Shown here one piece after another: positions 25,182 to 36,054 of a DNA stretch of 64,000 nt (positions within the stretch are counted from its first letter, which is position 1; each line of letters begins with the position of its first letter). A program made the position numbers and the translations under genes. The stretch is from Rhododendron vialii (taxonomy: Eukaryota > Streptophyta > Magnoliopsida > Ericales > Ericaceae): positions 29,343,852 through 29,407,851 of the forward strand of contig NC_080562.1 of NCBI RefSeq assembly GCF_030253575.1, read 5' to 3'. The notes below the pieces were generated by a model. That model made no database searches. It worked only from the letters and a program-made list of their open reading frames with translations, and had not been told where the DNA came from.

Positions 25182-25502
25182 TAAAAGGTCAAAAAAGTTA
25201 CAAGTAATTCTTTGTAGCAAAACTACCTTACCGACTTAATATTCACCGATCAATTTCCATACAGATACACAAACATACCAAAAAAGTCAATGGAAACGAG
25301 AAATCTCAGAAGTAAAACCAAGTCATAAGTACGAATTAAGCACCAATAATCAACACAGAGAATATCACCAAAACAACACTGGAATTGCAATCAGTTCCAC
25401 AACGAAAAGACATAATACGTACGTAGAAAAAGTACAAAATGAAGGGGAAATCTGAAAATGAAAAACAAGGGTAAACAAGAAAGGGAAATTGAGAAAAGAA
25501 GA

Positions 25503-25767
25503 TTAACAGGGGATCTGAGCAGTGAACCACTCGATGACGTGAATGGGGGCTTTGATGAGCTCCAAGGCCAACTCAACGATGACCGTAACGCACAGACAAC
25601 ACGGGCATATACATGTCAACAACAACCTGCGCGCGTGTTTTGAGAATTTATCAACCATATTAGATTCAGATCGTACGAACATTCAAACACCTAATCAGAT
25701 CATATATACGTACTGATCTACAGTGTGTGTGTGTACACGTCTATGTGTATTACGAGAACCAAATTGT

Positions 25768-25805
<38 letters not shown>

Positions 25806-25927
25806 ATTTACCCGACGATCCAGACAATGATGCCGACGAGGGAGATGAGACAAGCAAGGAAGGCGAAGGGCAGGCCCAGTAGGAAGCCCAGCGGCCTGCA
25901 ATCTCCGTCTTGTCCTCCGCAGCACAT
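25503..25927 (-). CDS. TAXIMIN-like conserved cysteine-rich signalling peptide
   Basis: Two exons on the minus strand: 25812-25927 (start codon 25925-25927) and 25503-25626 (stop 25503-25505), joined by a 185-base GT-AG intron that contains a GA microsatellite. The product is 79 residues, usual for the family. The N-terminus [19 protein letters not shown] is followed by a long hydrophobic segment, then the cysteine cluster CICPCCLC, then [17 protein letters not shown] at the C-terminus; all are hallmarks of TAXIMIN1 and its relatives. In Arabidopsis and Taxus this secreted or membrane-linked peptide affects organ separation and specialised metabolism. A CT tract (25932-25953) lies just upstream of the start. 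No disruption was found. Confidence 0.92.
25772..25801. repeat. (GA)n microsatellite in the TAXIMIN intron
   Basis: About 30 bases of GA repeat immediately beside the intron donor side (on the gene strand it is a CT tract). Length variation here would alter the short intron. Confidence 0.85.
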
Positions 25928-26235
25928 GATGCTCTCTCTCTCTCTCTCTCTCTAAAACTTAGTACTAGTACTATTCTTCAGAGATTTGGTCTAGAGTGCT
26001 CTCTCTCTCTCCGTCTGTGGTCTGGTTGGGTATTTGTATAGGATTTGGTGACGAGGGATAATGCCAGGGGGAGGACACGTTCAAGGTCTTCTACCCGAAG
26101 CGACGGTGATAGGAATAGGAATAGGATAGATATACGCTTCGAAATGTGTCTAGTCTGTGATTAATGCCACGGGATGCTGCCAGGTAAGGTTGGTGATGAC
26201 GGTCGGCCATTATTCTATGCCCAATGGGTTCATGT

Positions 26236-26466
26236 CTCGGGTCCTAAAAAAAATGACCCGATTCATTCGTTTTGTTCAAAACAGTTTTTTTAGAGTTTTT
26301 TTAATTAACTTTTTTGGGTACCAGTAAAGGCTTAAATTCTGAAGAAAAATTGGATATTTTGTAAATGTTTACACCGATATCCGTAAAAGTTAATTTTTAA
26401 CAGGAACTTTAAAAGAAACTATTTTGAACAAAACAAGCGACTCAAATCATTTTGGTGGGACCCGAG
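26236..26466. mobile_element. 231-bp fold-back MITE upstream of the TAXIMIN gene
   Basis: CTCGGGTCC at the left pairs with GGACCCGAG at the right, and pairing continues inward (TCATTCGTTTTGTTCAAAACAG against TATTTTGAACAAAACAAGCGA). It has no coding capacity. It lies about 310 bases upstream of the TAXIMIN start. Confidence 0.75.
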
Positions 26467-26710
26467 AAGGGCTCGAAATACATATTTATGCGGTGTATGT
26501 ACATGAATGTATATACTCATATTCTTTACAATTATTCAATGTCCCAAGTCACTCTCCACGTATATACATAACATATTTGCGTAGGTTCTATATACTTTGT
26601 GATAGAAATCATATAAACGAGTGGTAGAGAGAATAATTGGGGCACCACGTGCCCTGGAGCATTGAATAATTTTTCTCATGCACGGTTACTTTAGAATCTT
26701 CAACTGAGAC

Positions 26711-27815
26711 TTTTTTTTTTTTTTTGAATCAGTCAATTTCATTACACCCGAAGGCAAATATTACTTTGCAAAATACAGGAATACACCAAACTACCAAATT
26801 CGGGACCTTAGGACACCCTGCAAAAGCAAATCAACACTAGGTGCTGATATGAGAATCCCGTCCGGGACAAGACAATTTCATTACACCTGAAGGCAAATAT
26901 TACATCGCAAAATACAGGAGTGCACCAAACTACCTAATCCGGGACCCTAGGACACCCTGCAAAAGCAAATCAACACTAGGTGCCGATATGAGAATCCCGT
27001 CCGGGACAAGACAGAAAGATCTCAAAAGAAATCCCAGCACAAACTATTACACAAACCATTACACAACAAGGAGCAGATGTAATAAAAAACAACAAACAGA
27101 ATACAAGCGTAAAGGAAAAACTAGCCCTCATGGACAGACCATACCGGCCACCGACCGACTTGAACAGAGACCACGGCGGCTGAAGACCAGACCCTCCATC
27201 ACACCCGATCTGCCGTGTACGGCCCAGAACAAACAAACCAGTGTTGTTACAAAGACCCCCAACACCGGCTACATAGTTGTTGCTGTCGGAAAACACCACA
27301 ACACCACTGAACTAGTCGTCGACCACAACCCTCAAAACCTACCACCCTTCAAAACCAAACTAAATTTATTTCGCCCACCACCAAAACCGCCGGACTTGGG
27401 GGAAACCCAGACCAGCACAGGCCGAATCTGGGGGGACCCAGATCGGAGAACACCCGGATTGAAACAACCCGTAAACAGAAAAAAAAACCAAAAGAGGGAA
27501 AAAGCCCCAACCCAACCGCACACCTTATTATCTCGTCGTCGACTTCGAGCAAGACAGATCTGGAGTCGCCGTGTGGAACAACGGACTGTGGGCCACCACC
27601 ACACGCCAGGCGAAGCCGCTGAACAGGGGAGCCACGCCAGGCTAAGCAACGAACGAACCCTACTATGCGCACGGAAAGCAAGCGGCAGGAGACCACGAGG
27701 CGAGGAGGGCGGGGGAAAAATGAACAGTGAGGGGGGAGGAAGGAGAGAGAGAGGCGGAGGCCTCCCCCCGCCGGCGGCGGCTAGGGCTTCTTTGTTGAGA
27801 GAGTTTTTTTTAGAG
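26711..27815 (-). mobile_element. LINE-derived retroposon with poly(A) tail
   Basis: On the minus strand the unit starts with a CT-rich, GC-rich leader (GCCCTAGCCGCCGCCGG), as in plant LINE 5' UTRs, and ends TGTAATGAAATTGACTGATTC followed by 15 A residues (26711-26725). No endonuclease or reverse transcriptase is present, so it is an internally deleted or parasitic form. Its 3' part is duplicated: 26734-26872 and 26873-27012 are about 139-bp direct repeats. I did not find a target duplication. A 280-codon plus-strand frame across the region is most likely fortuitous. Confidence 0.6.
26734..27012 (-). repeat. Duplicated LINE 3' segment (2 x ~139 bp)
   Basis: Both copies run from the AATGAAATTG end to the GTCCCGGACGGGATTCTCAT segment with about 10 differences between them. 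Duplicated 3' ends are sometimes seen in LINE families. Confidence 0.85.
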
Positions 27816-27827
27816 AGAGAGAGAGAG

Positions 27828-27863
27828 TAGATCTTGGTATTTTGGTAGATCTTGGTATTTTGG
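27828..27863. repeat. 18-bp tandem duplication
   Basis: TAGATCTTGGTATTTTGG occurs twice head to tail next to the 5' end of the LINE-derived unit. Confidence 0.85.
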
Positions 27864-27866
27864 TAA

Positions 27867-27903
27867 ATATTATACTATCGATTTGTGTTCGATAGTATAA
27901 TAT
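27867..27903. repeat. Perfect 15-bp hairpin with ATCGA arms
   Basis: ATATTATACTATCGA (27867-27881) and TCGATAGTATAATAT (27889-27903) are perfectly complementary with a seven-base loop. Confidence 0.85.
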
Positions 27904-28352
27904 GTCTAGCAATGGCGTTTCAATCGAGACTCAAAATATTAGTTTTAATTCAAAAGTAATTTTGAACTTGTTACTATTACATACACATGCTAACCACAAA
28001 TCTACATTTTCACCTCTACATTATCAACATTCTTTCAACAACAAAAAAACTTTGATCAAAATTCTTTCAAAATTCAAATTATCATTTTTTGAATTTTCCA
28101 CTAAAAACATCTAATATTGGTGTATTTGTCATTATCTATAATTTGGTCCAAATTATGGAAAAATAAGATGAGTTTTCATTTTTTGGGGTCTCTATATTTG
28201 AAGACCCAAAATGAAGTCTCCATTTTGGAGCTTCAAAATAGAGCTGGGAGACTTAAAGAATCGTCCTCGGGTGCCACTTTTCGTAAGTTTTCATCCGGCA
28301 TTTATTTTGCACTTATGATTTCATCCTCATATTTTCATAATACCAAGACTGT

Positions 28353-28355
<3 letters not shown>

Positions 28356-28424
<69 letters not shown>
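28356..28424. repeat. (TA)n microsatellite
   Basis: About 69 bases of uninterrupted TA dinucleotide; prone to cruciform formation and length change. Confidence 0.95.
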
Positions 28425-28429
<5 letters not shown>

Positions 28430-28600
28430 AAACCAAAAAAGGGGACCAAAAATTAATCCTCCCATCCCCGCGATAAAATCGATGCTCAATTTTCTCTCAA
28501 TCCCGAAATTTCCGGCAGCACTTCCATATCTATTTTTCCTCTAACATCCGAACTATTTAAACCCCCAAACCCAACCTTCCAAAACCATTAATCTGCATCG

Positions 28601-28921
28601 TCATCCTCGTCGGGAATCCAAAACCATTAATTTGTGTCGGCAGGACCAAGACTTCGTCGACATTCTCACCGCCCTCTTGTCCGCCATAATCTCCGATAGA
28701 GCCGCCGGCTGCTCACCTACTTCGCTACCGTTGGCGAACAGAGGCCTCAGGAAGAAAGTCCTCAATTCTCTCCCGAAGCTCACGTAGAACGCCGGTAAAT
28801 TCTCCGATTGCGCCATTTGCTTGACGGAGTTCGTTGCCAGAGACGAAGTCCAAAATCTGAGCGTTGCATAGTGCACCCATGGATTCCACATGGCTGGGAT
28901 CTCATTCTTCGTGCCGGTCAT
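28601..28921 (-). other. Unrecognised open frame, possible gene fragment
   Basis: A 106-codon minus-strand frame (start MTGTKNEIPAMWNPWVHYATL) lies in an island richer in GC than its surroundings. A second frame is also open over part of it (LDFVSGNELRQANGAIGEF). I do not recognise either translation. It may be a captured or decayed host gene piece; there is no clear promoter or splice structure. Confidence 0.2.
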
Positions 28922-29049
28922 GTCGGTAGATGTGTGTGGCCGCCTCCAAGTGCAAGAAGTGCGGTGGATTCCCGGCGAGTTCTGCAGCCGGAGAGTCTAA
29001 CCAACGGTTGGATTGGTGTTGGAGGATGGTGGCGGAAGATGTACGGACC

Positions 29050-29310
29050 ATGGTTTATTATTGTATTTCATGGCTTATTTATGGATTTCATGGTTTATTT
29101 GTGTATTTCATTATTTATTTGTTTACAATTTCATGGTTCATTTATGTATTTCATGGTTATTTTTAGTCATGGTTTGTGTATTCATGAATTATTTTTATTC
29201 ATGTATTTCGTGGTTTATTTGTGTATTTCATGGTTTATTTGTTTACGATTTCATGGTTTATTTATGTATTTCATGGTTTATTTTTATTCATAGTTCATGA
29301 AATCATGGCT
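29050..29310 (+). repeat. Degenerate ~20-24-bp tandem repeat
   Basis: Variants of ATTTCATGGTTTATTTGTGT are repeated about eleven times with changing spacing. Any translation is a by-product of the repeat. Confidence 0.85.
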
Positions 29311-30194
29311 TGGATTTGTATTTTTTTAAATAAATCATGGTGTATTCATTAAACCATAATCATAAGTGTATTCATTAAATCGTACGTAATTGTTTAGATT
29401 GAATCGATAAATCATGGTGAAAAAATCATGAAATTAAAGAGAGAGAATGATTTACATTGAAAAAAAAGATAACAAAGATTTGAATTTATCTCCTTCCGTT
29501 TGAAATCACCAATCAAATTCCACTTAATTAGGAAACTATATTTACATAATTCCTAATTACATGCCACCTAATTAGGCAACAATATTTATGCATATTTACG
29601 TGTATCACCAAATAAGGGTAGATAAGGTATTTCACAAGTGAAAAGGATGAAAATATAACCGTTCAAAATGATCGGGATGAATACTTACGTGGGATGAGGT
29701 ATGAGGATGGATATTTAAAAACTCCAATAGAGCTTGGTTGGAGTCCATTTGATATGTCCAAAATAAAGAGATATAGAGTTTGGTTAGAGATGCTCTTAGC
29801 CCACATTTCGTTGATCCGAGGAATTTATATTTTCTAGGTTTGTTTACACTTCACTTTGTTATAAATGTATTTGAAAATTTAGTTTCTAATGCTTGTGTTG
29901 GGTGTAATTTTAAGCATTAAAGAAAAAAAAATTGGAGTGCATTTGTAAGAAAGTTTGGAGTGCTAAAATCATTACCCAAAAACCTAGTTACGATCAATGG
30001 CCGGCCATGTTAAAAAAAATCAATGCCCGGCCAAGAAATTTATATTTACAGGGAATACATACCATACTAATCCTAAGAAAAATGGTGGTTCGCAGTCTCG
30101 TTTTCAAATATTCTATTTTATCTTCTGTCTGTTAAAAGGGATACACCAAAATCTCTAGTTCATTATAAGTCAAACATACTATAATAAGAAGAGA
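29311..30194. other. AT-rich spacer without a supported gene
   Basis: No gene seen. It contains short remnants with wording typical of MITE ends (GAGTTTGGTTAGAGATGCTC near 29780) but no complete element. Confidence 0.4.
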
Positions 30195-30642
30195 AACTTT
30201 TTAGTATACCTGGGATACCAACATCCTTGGTATCCCTTCCGGTCCGTTTTCATTTTTTCGGCTATTTTCCGATCACACTTGGATGATCGATTTCATTCAT
30301 TTTGTAGAGTTCAACGAGAACTATAATCATACCAAAATTCGTGTTCATTGGATTTTTGTAGAAACATGATCGGTACACATGAAAATTGAAAAAAACCAAA
30401 ACTGGATCCAAAACCACACTGAATTGAAACCCAATTTTGTTTTTTTTGCAATTTTCACAGGTACCGATCATGTATTTATTAAAGTCCAATGAACATGAGT
30501 TTTGATATGATTATAGTTCTCGTTGAACTCTACAAAATGAACGGAATCGATCATCCAAATGTGATCGAAAAATGGCCGAAAAAATGAAAACGAACCGGAA
30601 GGGATACCAAGGGTGTTGGTATCTCAGGTATACTAAAAAGTT
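30195..30642. mobile_element. 448-bp fold-back MITE
   Basis: Almost the whole element is one imperfect palindrome: AACTTTTTAGTATACCTGGG at the left pairs with its counterpart ending CTAAAAAGTT at 30642, and arms of about 200 bases pair throughout. A related half-element occurs at 35185-35365, interrupted by another transposon. No clear target duplication. Confidence 0.85.
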
Positions 30643-31305
30643 GGGAGAACACCAATAAGTGAACGAATTTTTAAAGTTGTTTATAAAAAAAAAAAAAGTG
30701 ATTTTCGACATTGTCATGGCCGACCCATCCTTCATATACACAATTTCCCCCAAAACCCAGAATCAGAATAACCAAGGAGAAAGCCATGCATGTAACCCAA
30801 TCAACATGCAAAGAAAAACAAGAAAGCAAAAAGTCACATACTTGGAAAATCAAACGAAAGGATTCGGGTTCTTGATGCCGGATTGCAAAATTGAAAGCTT
30901 AATCCCTACGTCCACTTTTGAACATCAGGCTCGCTAAACTTTGAGACAACGATCAAGTAGTAGATCATTGCCCCATCATTCAAGACCGGATTTGTTTTCA
31001 TGTAGAAAAGCCATGAAAAAATCTGACACAATTAGCCAACGCGAAAATATTACGATGGCAGAATAAATCTCCAAAGCTAGAGCTCCTAGGATTTTCATTT
31101 TTGAGCAAAATATAGTCCCGTAGATAATAACAGAATTACAAACTAAGCACGGCTGCCGTAGCGAGATTATGGGCAACTTTAACATCAGGTCTTGGTACTT
31201 TGACCACTCTTACAAACTAAAAACTAGCACATAAAATAACGAAAATCCATAAGGAGTGGTTGAATGCTCCCTTTGATTGCAATATCAATCCCATGCCAAT
31301 GAGTG

Positions 31306-31459
31306 ATTTTTCAGTGCCAAGCGGGTATATCCTACGTGGTATCCGCTCAGCGCATCCGAGCCGTCCGATACACTTTTGGACGGCTCCAAATCTGAGCCGT
31401 TCAAACACGCAATGGACAGCTCCGATGCGCGAGCGGGTACCCGCTCGGCACTGAAAAAT
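31306..31459. mobile_element. 154-bp MITE inserted in the DUF4220 pseudogene
   Basis: ATTTTTCAGTGCC at the left and GGCACTGAAAAAT at the right are perfect inverted repeats, followed inward by AAGCGGGTA against TACCCGCTC with one mismatch. It separates two DUF4220 blocks. No convincing target duplication was found. Confidence 0.75.
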
Positions 31460-31564
31460 TTTCCCATGCGAATTCTCCTGATCATGATCATCTTCTTCCC
31501 TGATCTTGAAAAGTAAAAGTTGGAAGAACAATCCTACTAACACAATCACAGTACATCCAAAGCA

Positions 31565-31632
31565 AAATACAACCTCCCTTGCTTTATACTTTGGTTGCAA
31601 ATACAACCTCCCTTGCCATATACTTTGGTTGC
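31565..31632. repeat. 34-bp tandem duplication inside the DUF4220 pseudogene
   Basis: The block AATACAACCTCCCTTGC...ATACTTTGGTTGC occurs twice with two or three differences. Confidence 0.85.
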
Positions 31633-32336
31633 CTTTGTATATAAAGAATCATACAGGAGTCCCATTTAAACCTCCACTGCATCACACAAGTTATTAGATG
31701 CAAGTTATTAGTAACTTCGATATTAACCCATGGGAAAGGGTTCGTAATATCATAATAGCCATAACTCTCCCAACAATTCCCAATTTCCTTCAAAGTTTAC
31801 GAGGCCAAAACTAATCATAACAATCTCCAATATCACCAAGGGTATAATATCATTGTATTTATCGTCGCTCACCCACTTGAGAATCCACGTAGTCTCCCCG
31901 TACTTGATAATTCCCGCTACTAACACCGGATCGACATGAACGAGAACCATGAATTTTTCCACGACATTAGAATAATATAAATCGCCAAGAAAATTTGAAC
32001 CACTAATCCCAGAAATGATTATCTTCCAAAGAGTAAGCAGTTGTGTTATTAGGGCCACCAAGGTGTAGCAAAAGCAACGGTGCCCATATGGCCCATAATC
32101 TATTGCTATTTGCATAATCGCCTTGGGCATCTGAGAGCTTGCCAAGAGCAATTGTTGCAACCATCAACCATTAAGTAGGCTGACCAAGCTAGGACACTAA
32201 TCCATAATGATGATATATATTTTCTACGATTGCCAAATATGGAAAGAATGATTTGTAAAGCGAGACTAAGTAGAACCAGTATCTGGAGGTCCCGCACGTC
32301 CCAGAGTCTCCTCACCAATGTCGAAATCAAATCCAT

Positions 32337-32765
32337 CTCACTCTAACATGGATCCGATTCTTAATATGGGTAAGGAGACTCTAGGATGTGTGATACCTTC
32401 GAATACTAGTTCTACTCAGTCTCACTTTACAAGTCATTCTTCCCATATTCGGCAATCGTAGAAAGTATATATCATCACCATGGATTAGTGCCCTAGTCTA
32501 GTTGGCCTACTTAATGGCGGCGGCAACAGTTGCTCTCGGCAAGCTCTCAGATGCCCAAGGCGATCATGAAAATAGCAATGGGTCATATGGGCACCGTTGC
32601 TTTTGCTACACCTTGGCGGCTCTGCTAGCATAACTGCCTACTCTTTGGAAGATAATCATTTGCAGATGAGGCGCCTTCTGAGATTCGTAGTTCAAATTTT
32701 CGTGGCGATTTATGTTATTCTAATGTCATGGAAAAACTAATACTCCGTATTCAATTTCAGCAACA
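32337..32765 (+). pseudogene. Inverted partial DUF4220 copy, head to head with the first
   Basis: This plus-strand segment repeats the 5' part of the neighbouring minus-strand pseudogene (FGNRRKYISSPWISALV, LAYLMAAATVALGKLSDAQGD, YGHRCFCYTLAAL) with moderate divergence, and carries stops. The two copies start within about ten bases of each other, making an inverted repeat with arms of about 420 bases. A transcript across both would fold into a long hairpin. Confidence 0.8.
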
Positions 32766-33271
32766 GATCAATAATACCTTGCCCTTATTGCATGAATTGA
32801 TCAACCAACGTACGCAAATCCTTATGCATTAAATAGCTTTGCCAACGTGATCATCATAGCCACATGTCTTCAAATTCCAAGGAAAACGAAACTGTTCTTC
32901 AATATGTATAGACTAGCGAAAAGTCAGGCACTTTCCCATTCGAAAAACCTTGTGTCCACAAGCCCTCGTGCATATTTCACTCTGATATGAACAATTTGCA
33001 TGTTGAATTGTCAATGCCGATAATGCAACTCCAACCTAAACCAAGTTGGACACAAATTACGACCAAAAAAATTAAAGAGCAACAACATAAGCAAAAATCA
33101 ACTCAATCCCAATTTGAAGAATTTATTAAACCCTTGCATGGTTTAATCACATTAAATCTCAATAAATTTTCTATCAGTTTACCCCTTGCTACTGTCTAGG
33201 TATACAAAAGAAACTACAAGAAATTGAAAATAAAAAGAGATCGAACGAAATAGATTTCATAGGTGGTTTAC
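32766..33271. other. Region without a supported gene
   Basis: A plus-strand stretch near 32850-32990 reads SFANVIIIATCLQIPRKT in one frame, but I cannot tie it to a family or to splice sites. Confidence 0.35.
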
Positions 33272-33354
33272 CCCACAACATAGATGATCCCACTCTCTCG
33301 GACGTTCATGAAAGCTCCCAAGTTCTTCAAATTGTTGGAACATAGAAGGAACTC
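33272..33354 (-). other. Possible internal exon of an unidentified minus-strand gene
   Basis: A strong acceptor (CCTTTTTCCCTTTCCAG) precedes 83 bases that end at a donor-like GTAAAC. One frame reads EFLLCSNNLKNLGAFMNV and stays open. I do not recognise it. It lies downstream of a possible 5' exon near 34794-35040 on the same strand, so the two may belong together. Confidence 0.25.
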
Positions 33355-34793
33355 CTGGAAAGGGAAAAAAGGCCACGAATTAGTTGGCATAAAGTAGTTT
33401 GATTCATACACCAAACATTAAGAAACCACCACACCAAACTTTCAGAAAGGTCGAAAGTTGGACATTATCTTTTTCACTTGATAAGCCTAGTAAATTGGCA
33501 TAACTACATTACACGAAATCGGCCCATTCCAAAGCTATACTACAACAGTTTGTGTTGTGAATGATGGCCCATACTCCATAATTGTCTCGGACAATGTTCC
33601 TTTGTTCCTACTTGTTCTGCATCCCTCATGATCATTGTTGTAAAGTGCATACATTTGGTCTCCCTAATAAGCATTGCATAAGATTAACCAACAATAGCAT
33701 TTCAAACTAATCACACAACACTTCTGATTAAATTGGAGTAACTGCCCCAGTCATTCCGAACCTCAAACACTAGAAAAGGAAGAGGACAAGAAAAGTAGAA
33801 GGAATAAGTAAGAGATCGTGGACTAACATAACCCAACCCAAACACAACCATTTTCTTACCTAACATCACCCGACCTAAACACAACCACTTTCACACCTAA
33901 GTTTGAAGTATACTTGACGGAAGTCAAGAATAGAAAGAAAGAAGCTGATTAGAATTAGCATGGTGGCCTTATTCATTAGAACTACCCAAACTGTAACATT
34001 CAATTGATCTATTTAAAAAGGATTGAGTGATAAAACTAAGCAAGATTTGCCAATCCTTTCATGCTCGCTCCACAATATTCCCTATAGTCCTTGCATCAAA
34101 GGCTCATCTAATCTCTGGATAGATCCCTCAAAAATCTGAGAACAATGGGTAAGAAGTTTAATCTGTCCATAGAAGTCTAACACATTCCAAAAACAGAACC
34201 AGCTGATTATATTAACCAACCTCCATGTTTTCAAGACATAAGAAAGGACCGAATAAGATGGCTAAACCAATAGATAGGCAATAACATAATAAAGATCAGA
34301 CACATCTTTTGATCTACTTTTACCGCAATGATAAGGCCCAGTCCTTCAGGCAATCACTGGCTACAACGTAATGCTACGATCTACGATCGATGGAATTTTG
34401 ATTGATTCTATCAAGACGGCCGGCCAGGCCCTGTCCTTGATAGTCAAAGGGGAGGGGTAAAAATGAAGGGTTGAGATCCTCTCTAGTTACTGTCTCGATA
34501 GTCTCACTTCTTTCTCACATTACAATGTATTCTTACTGGTAAGAATACCATTATTTGTCTCAGCAACTGTCCAGACAGTTACGGGAGAGGATCCGGCTCC
34601 AAAAATGAACGTGAAAACTAAAACAATCTGAAAATTTTCAGATTGGCAAAATAAACGAAGAAAAGGATTACTTTTTCGTGGAAAGCAAAAATAAGGAAGA
34701 ACAAAGGGGAAAATCTAGGACAGAAAACAAAACATATTCACAAGATTGTTCCTCGAAGAAAAGAATAGCTGTTGGATCCGTGACTGACCATTA
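33355..34793. other. AT-rich region without clear coding sequence
   Basis: I see no coding sequence. If the exon candidates on either side belong to one gene, this would be intron. Confidence 0.35.
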
Positions 34794-35040
34794 CCTGTTT
34801 GATTTCTTCGGGCTTCTTCGGATCCGGTTGACACGGATCCTGGCCTCGATCGGTGTACCGCCGGCTAATCGGTAACGGAGTAGAAAGCTAAGGACTAATC
34901 GAGACAGAAATTGGGAAAAAGAGAGAGAAGCAATACGGAACAGGGATCCTCTCCGGTCCCCGGAGAGGACAGGAGAGGATCCTGGCCGTACCAATATTCA
35001 GGATTCAGCCGTCTAGGAAGAGGATGACGAAGAGGCGTGT
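34794..35040 (-). other. Possible promoter-proximal 5' exon, minus strand
   Basis: On the minus strand an ATAAATA box (35065-35071) is followed by a CT-rich, UTR-like sequence, and then by a good donor (AACAG|GTAATGG) near 34794. This is the usual layout of a plant first exon. There is a GGATCC-rich stretch at 34925-34985. The gene it would serve is not identified. Confidence 0.3.
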
Positions 35041-35093
35041 GAACTGAGGCCACTGAGGTGTGTGTATTTATCCTGGGGGTTGGGGTTTGGTTT

Positions 35094-35152
35094 GGGGGGG
35101 GGGGGGGGGGGGGGGGGGGGTTAGGGGGGGGCGGGGGCGGGGGATTCGCGGA
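35094..35152 (+). repeat. 27-base poly(G) run and flanking G clusters
   Basis: Positions 35094-35120 are 27 consecutive G residues, followed by further runs of seven, five and five G. Such DNA can form G-quadruplexes. It lies just upstream of the ATAAATA box of the putative minus-strand first exon. Homopolymer length may be unreliable in the assembly. Confidence 0.85.
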
Positions 35153-35481
35153 GGTTGTGAAGTGGAGAAACTTTTTCATATCTCACGTATAGGAGGGGTG
35201 ATGGTCTTGTCAGTTTTTAAGTTTTTGGCTATTTTTTTAGTACATTTTGATGGTCGGCTCCGTCCATTTTATAGAGTTTGACGAAAACATTAATTTTGAC
35301 AGAAATTATGTTCATCGAACTTTAATAGATATATGATCGGCATACACAAAAATTAAATAAATCGGAGAGAATAAATTCTCTCCACGAGTGGAGGAGAAGT
35401 GGGCTTTTCCTCCTAACCAATTCACTGCGACCACGTCATCAAAAGTACAAAACTAGTTGTACAATAACATATGATTAAGAA

Positions 35482-36052
35482 AATTAAAGTGTTCCAATTT
35501 TCAATTCGTTTGAATCGCTGAAAATATTTTTTTTCTGATCATTTTATCTTAAAAGCTTCTAATTAATTTTTTTCTCTAAAGCTCTCATAATTAAATTTCT
35601 ACTCTTTATTTGGGATCTTATGGAGCAGAAATTTAATTATGAAAGTACTAGAGATAAAATTTAATTATGACCATTTAGAATAATATAATAAAAAATAAGA
35701 TTTTCGCAATGGTTCAAACGGATTAAAAATTGGAGTACTTAATTTTTTTAGACTGTTTATATATTTAAAAAATAGAGTTAAAAATTAAGTATTTCAATTT
35801 TCAATCCGTTTGAACCGGTGCGAAGATGTTGTTTTGCTGATCATATTATTCTAAAATGTCATAATTAAATTTTATCTCTAAGGCTATCATAATTAAGTTT
35901 CTGCTCTTTATTTGGGACTCCATGGAGCAAAAACTTAATTATGGGAGTCCTAGAGACAAAATTTAACTATAACCCTTTGGAATAATATGATCAGAAAAAT
36001 AAGATCTTCGCAACGGTTCTAACGGGTTGAAAATTGGAGCAATTAATTTTTG
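35482..36052. repeat. Two tandem ~270-bp palindromic units (array A)
   Basis: Each unit starts with AAGTGTTCCAATTTTCAAT or a variant, folds back on itself, and ends with the complementary ATTGAAAATTGGAGCACTT-type sequence. The units are separated by about 30 bases of TA-rich sequence. The same family forms array B at 45421-46190. Confidence 0.8.
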
Positions 36053-36054
36053 AA

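Larger units (their letters stand above)
30976..32336 (-). pseudogene. DUF4220/DUF594 plant membrane protein pseudogene
   Basis: The minus-strand start codon is at 32334-32336. Recognisable family blocks appear in order: LWDVRDLQILVLLSLALQIIL, FGNRRKYISSLWISVLAWSAYLM, a LGKLSDAQGD-like block, a WAIWAPLLLLHLGG-like block, VLAGIIKYGETTW-like pieces, YDSLYTKATKVYG, and finally GALALEIYSAIVIF. These blocks are spread over all three frames, so the reading frame is broken several times. A 154-bp MITE (31306-31459) and a 34-bp tandem duplication (31565-31632) add to the damage. DUF4220 proteins are multi-pass plant membrane proteins of unknown biochemical role. The last part of the family (DUF594) was not found. 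Confidence 0.8.

Noticed and set aside
25695-25925. 76-codon minus-strand frame over the TAXIMIN gene
   Set aside because: It is an out-of-frame reading of exon 1 that runs through the intron and GA tract; the spliced product is the recognised family.
26988-27830. 280-codon plus-strand open frame
   Set aside because: It runs antisense through the LINE-derived unit, has no recognisable domain, and its composition follows the GC-rich leader.
29013-29300. Frames reading YFMVYLCISWFI-like repeats
   Set aside because: They are translations of a short tandem repeat, not a membrane protein gene.
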